Program-made: the position numbers and the translations under genes
Notes under the pieces: generated by a model
The model's input: only the letters and a program-made list of their open reading frames with translations
What the model was told of the DNA's origin: nothing
Databases searched by the model: none
Assembly (NCBI GenBank): GCA_030696285.1
Contig: JAUYSQ010000173.1
Span: 1 to 32,527, forward strand
Source: Sulfuricurvum sp.
GTDB lineage: Bacteria > Campylobacterota > Campylobacteria > Campylobacterales > Sulfurimonadaceae
DNA: 32,527 bases
Direction: 5' to 3'
Shown here: positions 5,847 through 14,778 of the stretch, piece by piece
Position numbering within the stretch: the first letter of the stretch is position 1
Layout: each line of letters begins with the position of its first letter

Positions 5847-7919
5847 ATGGTCATCGACAGCGTTTGTACTTATTGTGGGGTAGGATGTGATATTTCTGCC
5901 GAGGTCGAAGACAACAAAATCGTCAAAATGTTTGCTAAAGAAGAGGGTGTTGTTTCACAGGGGAAACTCTGTATAAAAGGGAAACAAGGGTGGGATTTTG
6001 TAACCCATCCTAAACGTCTGCGAAATGCACGGGTTCGTAAGTCATTTTTAAATGCCAATTCTGCTTTGTTTGCTGATTTGGATATGGATTATCTCGAACC
6101 CATCGATCACGATTTTTATGAGATCAGCTATGAGAGCGCTTACGAGCTTGCCGCGAGAAAACTCAGAGAAATAACCGATAAATACACTCCATACAGTTTT
6201 GCCTCTATCGGCGGGGCACGTACGAGCTGTGAGAGTTCGTATCTGTTTCAGCACTTTACCCGCAATGTCGTAGGTTCTCCTCACGTTGACAACTGCGCGC
6301 GCGTGTGTCACTCTCCATCACTCAAAGGGATGCGTACGACGATCGGCGAGGGGGCAGCGACCAATCCGTTCGATGATATTTATGAAACCGAATTTATGAT
6401 CGTTATGGGTTCCAATACGACCGAGGGGCACCCCATCGTTGCTAACCGTATGCTTGATGTGATTAAAAAAGGGGTAGAACTGGCCGTCCTCGATGTACGA
6501 CGTATCCAGCTCTCGAAATCCGCCACCCATCATCTGAGTATCCCCTACGAAGCCAATCTTATGATGCTCAACATGATGACCTATGTCATTATCACTGAGG
6601 ATTTGGTCAATGTTGATTTTATAGCAAGCCGTACCAAGGGGTACGAAGAGTTTAAAGATGCCATACTCAATGACCCTTACGCAAATCCGGACTATCTTCT
6701 TCAAATTCCGGGATATGAGTCACTTGCCGAAGAGATCCGTATCGTGGCTCGCAAATACGCAACGCGCAAAAGCCTCTTTTTCTGGGGGCTTGGGATCACG
6801 GAACATCTTGACGGTTCGTATGCCGTAATGGCAATTACCCATTTGGCTCTCATTACCGGAAATATCGGCAAGCGGGGCGCGGGATTGATGCCGCTTCGGG
6901 GTCAAAATAATGTTCAGGGGACGTGCGATGTGGGAATGCTTCCGTATTATGCCCCCGATTATCAACCGCCCAAAGAAATTGGGATGATGACTCCCGATTT
7001 GATCAATGCGATGATCGAGGGAAAAATCAAAGCACTGTTTAACATCGGTGAAGATATCGCCCATATCCACCCGAACCAAAATAAAATCCACGCAGCATTG
7101 AAAAATCTTGATTTACTCATCGTCAATGAGCTTTTTGATAATGAGATTACCAAATTTGCCGACATTATTTTCGGGGTTAAAAGTGCCTACGAAAAGACGG
7201 GCGTCTACGTCAATGCGGAGAGACGCCTGCATCTCTCTCAACCGCTTATCAATGTAACGATGCCCGATGACTGGGAAGTTATTGCGGAAATTTCAAAACG
7301 GTATGGGACGGATTTTGGCTTTAAAAATTCCCGTGATGTCTGGGAAGCGGTACGCGTGGATGCACCTGTCCGTTTCGGAGGAGCGAGCTATGAAAAACTC
7401 GAAGCGAATCGTTTACGCGGATTGCAGTGGCCGGTTCAAGAGAATGATACTCCTGTATTGCATCTTCACGATTTCCGAACCAAAGACGGCATCGGCTCAT
7501 TTCGTTACAAGCAGTACGAGCCGCGCGGTCAGGTAGAAGAGCTTTTACGCGCTCCTACTCATGAGGGATATTATCTCACAACTGGGCGGGTATTGGTGCA
7601 CTATAACAACGCTGCCCAAACGAATAGTTGCGAAAAATTGAGCCGCAGTCACAGCGAAGATACGTTGCTTGTAAGTGTGGAGGATGAGGAATTTTTCGAG
7701 TATAAAGATTTTGTTGTTCTCAAAAGCGAATACGGTGAAAGTGCCCCTTTGCGGGTAAAAGTAAGCACGACCGTGAAAAAAGGGACCCTATTTACGACAT
7801 TTCACCATGCTAAAAGCCGTATCAACTTTTTGTTTGGAGATGAGCACGATGAGTTGATCAAAACGGCACGCTTTAAATCAATTAAAGTAGAGATTGTTAA
7901 ACCCGATTATTTGGATTAA
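5847..7919 (+). CDS. Molybdopterin oxidoreductase, formate dehydrogenase alpha type
   Basis: The 690-residue protein has an N-terminal [4Fe-4S] site CX2CX3CX27C (Cys7, 10, 14, 42), then the molybdenum active-site segment DNCARVCHSPS with Cys154 as metal ligand (cysteine rather than selenocysteine). SNTTEGHPI and RGQNNVQGTCDVG are typical formate-dehydrogenase signatures, and a C-terminal dinucleotide-binding domain starts around GYYLTTGRVL. There is no Tat signal, so it should be cytoplasmic. SD AAGGAAG precedes ATG 5847. No electron-transfer subunit or FdhD is nearby, so the redox partner is unknown. Assimilatory nitrate reductase shares the N-terminal motif, but its active-site sequence differs. 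moaA lies three kilobases upstream. Confidence 0.85.
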   Translation: MVIDSVCTYCGVGCDISAEVEDNKIVKMFAKEEGVVSQGKLCIKGKQGWDFVTHPKRLRNARVRKSFLNANSALFADLDMDYLEPIDHDFYEISYESAYELAARKLREITDKYTPYSFASIGGARTSCESSYLFQHFTRNVVGSPHVDNCARVCHSPSLKGMRTTIGEGAATNPFDDIYETEFMIVMGSNTTEGHPIVANRMLDVIKKGVELAVLDVRRIQLSKSATHHLSIPYEANLMMLNMMTYVIITEDLVNVDFIASRTKGYEEFKDAILNDPYANPDYLLQIPGYESLAEEIRIVARKYATRKSLFFWGLGITEHLDGSYAVMAITHLALITGNIGKRGAGLMPLRGQNNVQGTCDVGMLPYYAPDYQPPKEIGMMTPDLINAMIEGKIKALFNIGEDIAHIHPNQNKIHAALKNLDLLIVNELFDNEITKFADIIFGVKSAYEKTGVYVNAERRLHLSQPLINVTMPDDWEVIAEISKRYGTDFGFKNSRDVWEAVRVDAPVRFGGASYEKLEANRLRGLQWPVQENDTPVLHLHDFRTKDGIGSFRYKQYEPRGQVEELLRAPTHEGYYLTTGRVLVHYNNAAQTNSCEKLSRSHSEDTLLVSVEDEEFFEYKDFVVLKSEYGESAPLRVKVSTTVKKGTLFTTFHHAKSRINFLFGDEHDELIKTARFKSIKVEIVKPDYLD

Positions 7920-7922
7920 GGG

Positions 7923-8255
7923 ATGCACACCAAGGCAAAAGGTAATATTGCCGAAGAGAGAGGGTGTGAGTATTTACGTTCACACGGATGCAGAATTATT
8001 GACCGCAATGTCTACAATCGTTTCGGTGAGATAGATATTATTGCTCTCAAAGATAATGTCCTACGTTTCGTTGAAGTCAAAAGCGCTCAAAGCTACGAGC
8101 AAGCGGTCAACAATATCACCCCCTCAAAGCTCCAAAAACTAAACCGTGCGATCCAAACATACCTCCAGAAAAAAAAGTTTTCACTGGATTATTGCATCGA
8201 TGCGCTGATCGTTACAGATGGTGACATTGTATGGATTGAAAACATTACACTCTAA
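7923..8255 (+). CDS. yraN: YraN/UPF0102 family nuclease-like protein
   Basis: The 110-residue protein matches the UPF0102 family: KGNIAEERGCEYLRSHGCRI, NRFGEIDIIALKD and LRFVEVKSA. These carry the acidic and Lys residues of a restriction-endonuclease-like core (E..GEIDII..VEVK). The family is widespread in bacteria and its cellular role is poorly defined, with suggested links to DNA repair or recombination. It starts three bases after the molybdoenzyme stop, so it is probably cotranscribed, and precedes a promoter for trxA. Confidence 0.88.
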   Translation: MHTKAKGNIAEERGCEYLRSHGCRIIDRNVYNRFGEIDIIALKDNVLRFVEVKSAQSYEQAVNNITPSKLQKLNRAIQTYLQKKKFSLDYCIDALIVTDGDIVWIENITL

Positions 8256-8315
8256 GACTTTTGCTTAGAAAAATAATGAAAATTCTGCAATAAGACGTTT
8301 TAAAGAAAGGGGAGT

Positions 8316-8321
8316 TATAAT
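8316..8321 (+). promoter_or_regulatory. -10 box for trxA
   Basis: TATAAT lies 30 bases before the trxA ATG, giving a leader of about 24 bases that contains AAGGAAG as SD. Confidence 0.55.
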
Positions 8322-8351
8322 TGCTCATCATAACAAACTCAAGGAAGCACA

Positions 8352-8669
8352 ATGGGTAAATACATCGAATTAACAGCATCAAATTTCGCTGATACAACAA
8401 AAGAGGGCGTAGCTCTTGTAGACTTCTGGGCACCTTGGTGTGGACCATGTCGCATGATCGCTCCGGTTATCGAAGAATTGGCGAATGATTTTGAAGGAAT
8501 TGCCAAAATCTGTAAGGTAAATACAGATGAAGAGCAAGATATCGCAGTAAAATACGGTATCCGTTCTATCCCTACAATCCTTTTCTTCAAAAATGGTGAA
8601 ATGGTTGATCAAATGGTAGGTGCTGCTTCTAAGCAAGCGTTTACGGATAAGATTAATTCACTACTATAA
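8352..8669 (+). CDS. trxA: Thioredoxin
   Basis: This 105-residue thioredoxin has the redox motif WCGPC (Cys30 and Cys33) in LVDFWAPWCGPC, the cis-Pro in IRSIPTILFF, and the usual length. It reduces disulfides in cytoplasmic proteins, including peroxiredoxins such as the Bcp encoded at 19.5 kb, and is recycled by TrxB. SD AAGGAAG precedes ATG 8352. It has its own TATAAT promoter and a strong terminator, so it is expressed separately from trxB, which follows after about 180 bases. Confidence 0.97.
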   Translation: MGKYIELTASNFADTTKEGVALVDFWAPWCGPCRMIAPVIEELANDFEGIAKICKVNTDEEQDIAVKYGIRSIPTILFFKNGEMVDQMVGAASKQAFTDKINSLL

Positions 8670-8670
8670 T

Positions 8671-8697
8671 TTTTTGACCCTTCTGGGTCAGAATTTT
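8671..8697 (+). terminator. Terminator after trxA
   Basis: TGACCC (8675-8680) pairs perfectly with GGGTCA (8685-8690) around TTCT. It is followed by GAATTTTC and further T-runs to about 8712, two bases after the trxA stop. Confidence 0.75.
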
Positions 8698-8800
8698 CTC
8701 TTCTTTTTTTTTACTTCTCTTAACATCTCCTATAGTCTAAAAGTTTTCTAAAACGATTTTTTGTATAACACAATTGTGGTCTGATTTAACCCCAAAAGTG

Positions 8801-8806
8801 TATGAT
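8801..8806 (+). promoter_or_regulatory. Putative -10 box for trxB
   Basis: TATGAT lies 40 bases before the trxB start. The stretch from 8713 to 8800 is AT-rich and shows no clear -35 or operator. Confidence 0.35.
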
Positions 8807-8846
8807 ACGTCCAATTTAGAATCAGTCATATTAAGAGGTGTTAACG

Positions 8847-9794
8847 ATGTTGGATTGTGCGATTATTGGAGGAGGACCTGCTGGTTTAACGGCAGGTTTG
8901 TATGCAACGCGTGGTGGATTGGATGACGTTATTATGTTTGAAAAAGGGATGCCGGGCGGTCAAATAACTATGAGCTCCGAGATTGAAAATTATCCGGGAG
9001 CAACGGCGCATAATCTCAGCGGAATGGATTTTATGACCCCATGGCCTGAGCAGTGCCAGCGTTTTGGGCTTAAGCACGAGATGTCTGAAGTGACACGTGT
9101 TTCACGTAATGAGGATGGGACATTTACAATCCATAAATCGGACGGCAAAACTGATACCGCTAAAAGCGTGATTGTGGGTACGGGGTCGACTCCTAAACGT
9201 GCCGGATTTATCGGTGAAGATAAATATTTCGGTCGCGGTGTCAGTACGTGCGCAACGTGTGACGGCTTTTTCTATAAAGGAAAAGAGGTTGCGGTCATCG
9301 GTGGTGGCGATACGGCATTGGAAGAGGCTCTTTATTTGGCTAAAATCTGTTCAAAAGTCACTCTTATCCACCGTCGCGATACGTTCCGCTCCGCTCCCAG
9401 CACAATTGAGCGTGTTAAAAATACAGCAAATATCGAGCTTGTACTGAATGCTTCACCTGAAGAAGTATTGGGCGATGCTATGGGAGTTACAGGGATTCGT
9501 GTTGCCTTTAAAGATGGCTCTGCGCGGCATATAGATGCTCCTGGAGTTTTTGTCTTTATCGGAAACAACGTCAACAATCAAGTGCTCATCCAAGAAGACG
9601 GAAGTTTTTTATGTGATATGACCCCCTCGGGTGAAGTTATTGTAGATTTGAGTATGAAAACATCGGTTCCCGGATTGTACGCTGCTGGTGATATGCGCAT
9701 TCAGGCTCCTAAGCAAGTTGTGAGCGCTGCGGGCGATGGTGCGGTGGCGGCATTGCAGGCAATCAGTTACGTAGACGAGCATTTTCACGGATAA
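8847..9794 (+). CDS. trxB: Thioredoxin reductase
   Basis: The 315-residue flavoprotein has the FAD-binding GGGPAG at the N-terminus, the redox-active CATC at Cys135 and Cys138, the NADPH-binding [12 protein letters not shown], and the C-terminal FAD motif GLYAAGDMR. It transfers electrons from NADPH to thioredoxin. An upstream GTG at 8838 is in frame but sits on the SD itself (AAGAGG, 8833-8838). ATG 8847, eight bases downstream of that SD and giving [10 protein letters not shown], is the better start. It is followed by a promoter-like sequence and dapB. Confidence 0.96.
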   Translation: MLDCAIIGGGPAGLTAGLYATRGGLDDVIMFEKGMPGGQITMSSEIENYPGATAHNLSGMDFMTPWPEQCQRFGLKHEMSEVTRVSRNEDGTFTIHKSDGKTDTAKSVIVGTGSTPKRAGFIGEDKYFGRGVSTCATCDGFFYKGKEVAVIGGGDTALEEALYLAKICSKVTLIHRRDTFRSAPSTIERVKNTANIELVLNASPEEVLGDAMGVTGIRVAFKDGSARHIDAPGVFVFIGNNVNNQVLIQEDGSFLCDMTPSGEVIVDLSMKTSVPGLYAAGDMRIQAPKQVVSAAGDGAVAALQAISYVDEHFHG

Positions 9795-9824
9795 TTTTTT
9801 TCGTCCTTTTAAAGTCTAAGGCGA

Positions 9825-9830
9825 TACAAT
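9825..9830 (+). promoter_or_regulatory. Putative -10 box for the dapB-purF operon
   Basis: TACAAT lies 36 bases before dapB. A start near 9837 would leave a leader of 24 bases containing the GAGGG SD. Confidence 0.45.
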
Positions 9831-9860
9831 ACGGTATCAATTGAGAGCGAGGGTATTAGC

Positions 9861-10634
9861 ATGATTAGAGTGGGTGTATTTGGAGCGGGCGGACGTGTCG
9901 GAAAGTTGATTATTGACGATCTGCATCATGAGAGCGAAATCTCTCTAGGTGCAGTGTATGTACGAAATGAACTTAATTTTTCGATTGATCCCTCTGTTCT
10001 TGTGACCAATGATATGAATGTACTGCTTAAAAGCTCTGACGTTATTATCGATTTTTCACTCCCTGAGGCAACACAACGGTTGCTAGAGTGTGCGATTGAA
10101 AATCCTCGTCCCCTTGTCATCGGGACAACGGGGATGGATGCGCATCAGCTTAATCTTCTTAAAACAGCGAGTGAATCGATGCCGATTTTGTACGCGACCA
10201 ATATGTCGTTGGGGGTAGCACTGCTAAATAAGCTCGTCTATGCCGCTTCCAAGACGCTCAAAGATTTTGATATTGAAATTGTAGAGCAGCATCATCGTCA
10301 CAAAAAAGATGCTCCAAGCGGTACGGCATTAACACTGGCGCATTCTGCAGCAGCGGGACGTCAGTTGGATTTGGATGCGGTTCGGGTGAGTGGACGTGAT
10401 GGAAATATCGGCGAGAGAACCAAAGATGAGATTGCCGTAATGGCGTTACGCGGAGGAGATATTGTCGGACGCCACACCGTTGGTTTCTACAATGAAGGCG
10501 AATTTGTTGAGCTTCACCACACCGCAACGAGTCGCAATACCTTTTCAAAAGGTTCGATACGTGCGGCAAAATGGCTCGTAGGTAAAGAGAACGGATTGTA
10601 TAATATCAGCGATTGTTTGGAATTAGGAGAATAA
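9861..10634 (+). CDS. dapB: 4-hydroxy-tetrahydrodipicolinate reductase
   Basis: The 257-residue product catalyses the NAD(P)H-dependent reduction step in the diaminopimelate/lysine pathway, feeding peptidoglycan. The nucleotide-binding [11 protein letters not shown] opens the protein, VIGTTGMD follows, and the family signature [18 protein letters not shown] contains the catalytic His and Lys. [15 protein letters not shown] closes the C-terminal domain. SD GAGGG lies upstream of ATG 9861. Its stop codon directly abuts the purF start, so the two are cotranscribed. Confidence 0.96.
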   Translation: MIRVGVFGAGGRVGKLIIDDLHHESEISLGAVYVRNELNFSIDPSVLVTNDMNVLLKSSDVIIDFSLPEATQRLLECAIENPRPLVIGTTGMDAHQLNLLKTASESMPILYATNMSLGVALLNKLVYAASKTLKDFDIEIVEQHHRHKKDAPSGTALTLAHSAAAGRQLDLDAVRVSGRDGNIGERTKDEIAVMALRGGDIVGRHTVGFYNEGEFVELHHTATSRNTFSKGSIRAAKWLVGKENGLYNISDCLELGE

Positions 10635-11984
10635 ATGCGTAGTATGAATGAAAAATGTGCGGTTGTTGGAATTTTTAATCATCCAGAGGCGTCTAAATTA
10701 GCCTATTTTTCACTCCATGCGCAACAGCATCGGGGTCAAGAAGCAGCAGGGATCAGTACGAGTAATGGAGAAAAACTTTACACCATCAAAGATCGAGGGC
10801 TCGTCACTCAAGTTTTTGACAACCAAAAGCTCGCAACCCTAAAAGGGGAGATGGCAATCGGTCACACCCGTTATTCTACGGCTGGAGATGACTCGATTCT
10901 TGATGCTCAACCGGTATTTGCCCGCTATGATTTGGGAGAAATGGCGATTGTTCACAACGGTAATCTCACCAATGCCAAAGAGGTACGTGACGCGCTCATC
11001 AAAAAAGGGGCGATTTTTCAAACCTTTATGGACACTGAAAACCTTATTCACCTGATTGCCAAAAGTGACCAGCATCACCTTACTGATCGTATCATTGATG
11101 CCGTTAAAAAAATCGAAGGGGCGTATTCACTCGTCTTTTTGAGCCGCTCTAAGATGTTTGCAATGCGTGACCGTTTTGGATTTCGCCCATTGAGCCTTGG
11201 GCGTGTGGGTGATGGCTATGTGGTAGCCTCGGAGACGTGTGCTTTTGATCTTATCGGTGCGGAGTACATTCGTGATGTAGAGCCGGGTGAACTGTTGATT
11301 TTCGAAAAAGGGAAAGCCCCTCAATCGATCAAAGTTTACGAGCCGACACCAAAACACTGTATTTTTGAGTACGTTTATTTTGCCCGTCCTGATTCGAATG
11401 TGTACGGACAAAACGTCTATGAGATGCGTAAAGCAATGGGTAAAAAGCTTGCGCAGGAGCAACCTATAATGGCCGATATGATTGTCCCTGTTCCGGATGG
11501 CGGTGTCCCTGCGGCGATAGGGTATTCACAGGAGAGCGGAATCCCTTTTGAGATGGCAATTATGCGTAACCACTACATCGGGCGTACATTTATCGAGCCA
11601 ACTCAAGAGATGCGCGATCTGAAAGTCAAAATGAAACTCTCTCCGATAGAGCATCTTATCAAGGGTAAACGGTTGATCGTCGTCGATGACTCCATTGTTC
11701 GCGGAACGACAAGCCGTCGAATCGTACGTATGCTCAAAGAAGCGGGTGCTCTTGAGGTGCATATGCGTATTTCGAGTCCTCCAACAACCGATCCGTGTTT
11801 TTATGGTGTTGATACCCCCGATAAAGAGAAGCTGATTGCTGCGAACATGACCAATGCAGAGATTTGTGCGTTTATCGAAGCCGATTCTCTTGGTTATTTG
11901 AGTAATGATGGATTATTGCTGAGTGTAAATGGCAAAGAAGAGACTTATTGTACTGCCTGCTTTACCGGCAATTACATTATTTAA
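10635..11984 (+). CDS. purF: Amidophosphoribosyltransferase
   Basis: This enzyme performs the committed step of purine synthesis, transferring glutamine-derived ammonia to PRPP. The class II glutaminase nucleophile is Cys8 in MNEKCAVVGIF, implying removal of a short propeptide. HAQQHRGQEAAG and GHTRYSTAG follow in the glutaminase domain, and the PRPP-binding VVDDSIVRGTTSRR lies in the C-terminal half. At 449 residues it has family length. ATG 10635 is used immediately after the dapB stop, with TAGGAG as SD; ATG 10644 is an alternative. A radical SAM gene follows nine bases later. Confidence 0.97.
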   Translation: MRSMNEKCAVVGIFNHPEASKLAYFSLHAQQHRGQEAAGISTSNGEKLYTIKDRGLVTQVFDNQKLATLKGEMAIGHTRYSTAGDDSILDAQPVFARYDLGEMAIVHNGNLTNAKEVRDALIKKGAIFQTFMDTENLIHLIAKSDQHHLTDRIIDAVKKIEGAYSLVFLSRSKMFAMRDRFGFRPLSLGRVGDGYVVASETCAFDLIGAEYIRDVEPGELLIFEKGKAPQSIKVYEPTPKHCIFEYVYFARPDSNVYGQNVYEMRKAMGKKLAQEQPIMADMIVPVPDGGVPAAIGYSQESGIPFEMAIMRNHYIGRTFIEPTQEMRDLKVKMKLSPIEHLIKGKRLIVVDDSIVRGTTSRRIVRMLKEAGALEVHMRISSPPTTDPCFYGVDTPDKEKLIAANMTNAEICAFIEADSLGYLSNDGLLLSVNGKEETYCTACFTGNYII

Positions 11985-11993
11985 AACCCTCTC

Positions 11994-12956
11994 ATGCGCG
12001 AACAGATTTTTACATTTGGACAATATTTGAATGAAAAATTTGGATGCAAAGTTTCTAAAATTCCCGTCTCTATCTCCGGTTTTACCTGCCCGAATATTGA
12101 TGGAAGTGTTGCAAAAGGGGGGTGTACCTTTTGTGAAAATGACTCTTTTAGCCCAAGTCTGGACAAAGCAAAACCGCTCAAAGGTTTTTTTCTCAACCTA
12201 GATTCCATTGAAAACCCTTATTTGACCAAACAGCTTGAACAGCTGGAATGGCAGTTTACGGCACTCTCCAAAAAATTGTCCGAACACAACGGTACCGAAA
12301 AGTACATGGTCTATTTTCAAAGCTTTACCAATACCTATGCTCCGCTTGATACCTTAAAAGCGTTGTATGAGAAGGCGCTTAGCTTTGAGAATGTTGTAGG
12401 GCTTAGTATCGGTACTAGATCGGACAGTATCAGCGATGAAGCGTTTGAATATCTTGCAGAGCTTTCCAAGAAAACCGAACTGTGGATTGAGTTTGGAATT
12501 CAGTCTATTTTTGATGAGACACTGGAGAAAATAAATCGTGGACATGACGCACAAAGTGTTAAAAATGCGATTCTAAAAGCCAAGCAGCATGGCTTAAACG
12601 TATGCGGACATCTTATCTTTGGACTTCCGGGAGAAGACAAAGAAATGATGCTTAAAACGGCGATGGCAGCGTACGATCTTGGGGTGGATTCGCTTAAATA
12701 TCATCCTCTCTATGTTGTCAAACGGACTGCTTTGGCAAATGAGTATGCCCGAGGGGAGTTTACGCCAATAGAGGAAGAACTTTATTTGGATGTCTTATGT
12801 GAAGCATTGAAAATGAAACCCGCACATATCAGCGTTCAGCGTATGAGTGCAGGGATCGATGATGATTCATTGATTGCCCCTCAATGGTGCCGTGATAAGA
12901 ATCGCCAGCTCCGTGCAATCAACAATGCCCTTAAATCGGTTGGGTTAAAGTATTAG
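11994..12956 (+). CDS. TIGR01212 (YhcC-like) radical SAM protein
   Basis: The 320-residue protein starts with MREQIFTFGQYLNEKFG and has a widened cluster motif CX11CX2C (TCPNIDGSVAKGGCTFC), the hallmark of the TIGR01212/YhcC family. EFGIQSIFDETLEKINRGH and HLIFGLPGE are conserved features of its barrel. The substrate of the family is not firmly established. It lies nine bases after purF without a clear SD, so translation may depend on coupling. Its stop codon overlaps the stop of the convergent minus-strand DUF2393 gene (shared TTAG). Confidence 0.9.
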   Translation: MREQIFTFGQYLNEKFGCKVSKIPVSISGFTCPNIDGSVAKGGCTFCENDSFSPSLDKAKPLKGFFLNLDSIENPYLTKQLEQLEWQFTALSKKLSEHNGTEKYMVYFQSFTNTYAPLDTLKALYEKALSFENVVGLSIGTRSDSISDEAFEYLAELSKKTELWIEFGIQSIFDETLEKINRGHDAQSVKNAILKAKQHGLNVCGHLIFGLPGEDKEMMLKTAMAAYDLGVDSLKYHPLYVVKRTALANEYARGEFTPIEEELYLDVLCEALKMKPAHISVQRMSAGIDDDSLIAPQWCRDKNRQLRAINNALKSVGLKY

Positions 12957-13492
12957 TTCCCAAATACCCTGACGTAATCTGTATACCCTTTGAAATAGGA
13001 TGGATGAGGCATGGCAATTCGAAAATCTTTGCGTTGCCCAGGTTTAAGATCCGTAGCCACAACTTCCGTTACCGTAAAAAAAGATCTTTTGTCTTTTAAC
13101 CCTTTGTCGCCTATTAATTCCGCAAAAGCGTTGGATTGGTACGCGGGCTCCCCTTCTTTTGCAGCACTGTCTTTATTGACAATTTTAATCTCAACGCTCA
13201 CCTCACCAATCGGGTAATCACCCGTATTCCGTACCGTTCCTGTAAAAATTATCTCTTCTGTGGCATAAAATCGATGGTCTTCAAGATTGGATAATGTAAC
13301 TTTTTTAGTGTAGGTGTCAATGACGAGAATACTCAAAAAGAGTAATCCAAACGCCACAATAGTGTACGTAATGATGATAGATGTTTTAGCAGTAATATTT
13401 CTCTGTCGAAGAGTAGCAATGATCGCGATTATTAACAGTAATGAAATAAGGATAGAAGCACCATAGTGCCAAACGGTAAAATACGTATTCAT
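12953..13492 (-). CDS. DUF2393 family membrane-anchored protein, second copy
   Basis: From ATG 13492 the protein has 179 residues with two N-terminal membrane segments (ASILISLLLIIAIIATL and TIVAFGLLFLSILVI). A soluble beta-rich domain follows, with DHRFYATEEIIFTGTVRNTGDYP and DLKPGQRKDFRI, resembling an extracytoplasmic immunoglobulin-like fold. DUF2393 is known essentially only from this phylum and has no assigned function. The frame is open to ATG 13507, but ATG 13492 overlaps the stop of the preceding gene as ATGA, matching the coupling seen one gene upstream. It shares topology and local sequence with that gene, indicating a tandem duplication. Confidence 0.8.
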   Translation of the reverse strand: MNTYFTVWHYGASILISLLLIIAIIATLRQRNITAKTSIIITYTIVAFGLLFLSILVIDTYTKKVTLSNLEDHRFYATEEIIFTGTVRNTGDYPIGEVSVEIKIVNKDSAAKEGEPAYQSNAFAELIGDKGLKDKRSFFTVTEVVATDLKPGQRKDFRIAMPHPSYFKGYTDYVRVFGN

Positions 13493-14001
13493 CTGCATTG
13501 CCCCCATGCCGTTACACTAAATTTTTTAGAATACTTAAAAGGCTCGATTAAAAGCTTGAAACTCTCCCCTTGGTGGGGTTTGATAGGGTTTGATAGTACG
13601 AGAGTCTGACGCCGAAAGGGGATATAAGGATACCCTTTATTAAGGGCTCCGATGGATGAAACTTTTGAGATCCCAAAAGTAAGGGTGCACTCTTTGAAGG
13701 TTTCTTTTGAGGTGTTGTTGATGTCACCCTTGATGAGCAGTGCTTCGGTAAATGCGAGATCTTGAATGGTAGTGAGAGTAACGGTATGTTTGTAAATAGC
13801 CGTATGCAACGCCATGTACGATAAAGGGGCACTCACGAGAAGAATAAACGCTGTTACGATGAGAGTGATGGCAAGGGCAAGTTTGTGATGAAGTAAAACA
13901 GCCAAAATAAGAAAAAAGAAAAAGAAAAAAAGAATTCCCCCAAAAAGGAGGTAATCGTAAAGAGAAAGGGTATCGATAAAGTGAAGCATTTGAGTTTTCA
14001 T
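13489..14001 (-). CDS. DUF2393 family membrane-anchored protein, first copy
   Basis: This 170-residue paralogue of the following gene has two N-terminal membrane segments (LLFGGILFFFFFFLILAVLL and ALAITLIVTAFILLVS). An outer domain follows with HTVTLTTIQDLAFTEALLIKGDINN, aligning with KKVTLSNLEDHRFYATEEI of the second copy. Its ATG overlaps the hisIE stop as ATGA, with AGGAT inside hisIE as SD, so it depends on hisIE translation. The role is unknown. The two copies differ enough to be old paralogues rather than a recent duplication. Confidence 0.8.
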   Translation of the reverse strand: MKTQMLHFIDTLSLYDYLLFGGILFFFFFFLILAVLLHHKLALAITLIVTAFILLVSAPLSYMALHTAIYKHTVTLTTIQDLAFTEALLIKGDINNTSKETFKECTLTFGISKVSSIGALNKGYPYIPFRRQTLVLSNPIKPHQGESFKLLIEPFKYSKKFSVTAWGQCR

Positions 14002-14672
14002 TTGATCCTAGAATTTTTCTCCGAAATCCCACTTACTCCTGCTCTTCGGACAAGCTCTTGTTTGATACGATCAGGAGAGATATTTTTATGCCCCAGCGCG
14101 ACTAGGACATGATAGACTAAATCGGCACATTCGTAAATAATTTCATCTTCATTGTCATCTTTGACGGCAAACGCGAATTCGCCTGCCTCCTCAACTACTT
14201 TTTTGAGAATAGCGTTGTCCCCTTTTGAGAGGAGTTTCGCTGTCCATGAGGTTTCAGGATCGCTGTTGCGACGCTCTAAAATGGTGTGATAAAGCTCATC
14301 GATAATTCCGTAGGTAGCGACTGTATCGATTTGAGGCTTACTAATGACTTCATTACTCTCTATATCGGTAAAGAAGCACGATTTGCGTCCTGTATGACAC
14401 GCAACCCCCTCTTGGCGTACCATGAGTAGAAGCGTATCGTTGTCACAATCCAGCAAGAAACGCTCGATATGCTGGAGATGTCCGCTGGACTCCCCTTTTT
14501 TCCATAAACGCTGTTTGGAACGGGAAAAATAGTGAGCCACTTTTGTGGAGAGGGACAGCTCTAATGATTCACGGTTCATGTACGCCATCATCAAGACCTC
14601 TAGTGTCGTAGAGTCTTGGACGATAACAGGGAGAAGTTCGGACTTTTCCCAATCGATAGTGTCTAAATTCAT
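13998..14672 (-). CDS. hisIE: Bifunctional phosphoribosyl-AMP cyclohydrolase / phosphoribosyl-ATP pyrophosphatase
   Basis: The 224-residue fusion performs steps two and three of histidine biosynthesis. The N-terminal HisI part shows MMAYMNRESLELSL, HYFSRSKQRLWKKGE, the metal-site Cys in LLDCDNDT, and GVACHTGRKSCFF. The C-terminal HisE part shows EEAGEFAFAVKDDNEDEIIYECADLVYH in the MazG-like fold (acidic EE..E and ..E..DL). GAGGA is the SD. It is first of a three-gene minus-strand operon with the two DUF2393 genes, and a terminator from the upstream SPFH gene separates it from that gene. Confidence 0.95.
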   Translation of the reverse strand: MNLDTIDWEKSELLPVIVQDSTTLEVLMMAYMNRESLELSLSTKVAHYFSRSKQRLWKKGESSGHLQHIERFLLDCDNDTLLLMVRQEGVACHTGRKSCFFTDIESNEVISKPQIDTVATYGIIDELYHTILERRNSDPETSWTAKLLSKGDNAILKKVVEEAGEFAFAVKDDNEDEIIYECADLVYHVLVALGHKNISPDRIKQELVRRAGVSGISEKNSRIK

Positions 14673-14692
14673 AAATTATCCTCTTAGAGAGA

Positions 14693-14713
14693 TTAAAAAG
14701 CACGCAAGCGTGC
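14693..14713 (-). terminator. Terminator of the SPFH gene (minus strand)
   Basis: Read on the minus strand, GCACGC and GCGTGC (14713-14700) form a perfect dyad followed immediately by TTTTTAAT (14699-14692). It is a classic intrinsic terminator between the SPFH gene and hisIE. Confidence 0.8.
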
Positions 14714-14737
14714 GTGAGCTCTCTGCTGAAGAGAACA

Positions 14738-14777
14738 TAGCGTTAGCGTAGCCAGCGGGATTTTATTCCGATGGCGT
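14738..14777. repeat. Left arm of the inverted repeat flanking the SPFH gene
   Basis: TAGCGTTAGCGTAGCCA, then GCGGGAT and, after TTT, ATTCCGATGGCGT. Each block recurs inverted in the right arm at 15848-15918. The arm ends just before the SPFH stop codon (14779-14781). Confidence 0.75.
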
Positions 14778-14778
14778 A

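Noticed and set aside
5847-7919. Assimilatory nitrate reductase
   Set aside because: The metal-ligand segment DNCARVCHSPS and the EGHP and RGQNNVQG motifs are of the formate dehydrogenase kind.
8838-8846. GTG start for trxB
   Set aside because: This GTG is part of the AAGAGG-TG ribosome-binding region; ATG 8847 has correct spacing and the standard N-terminus.
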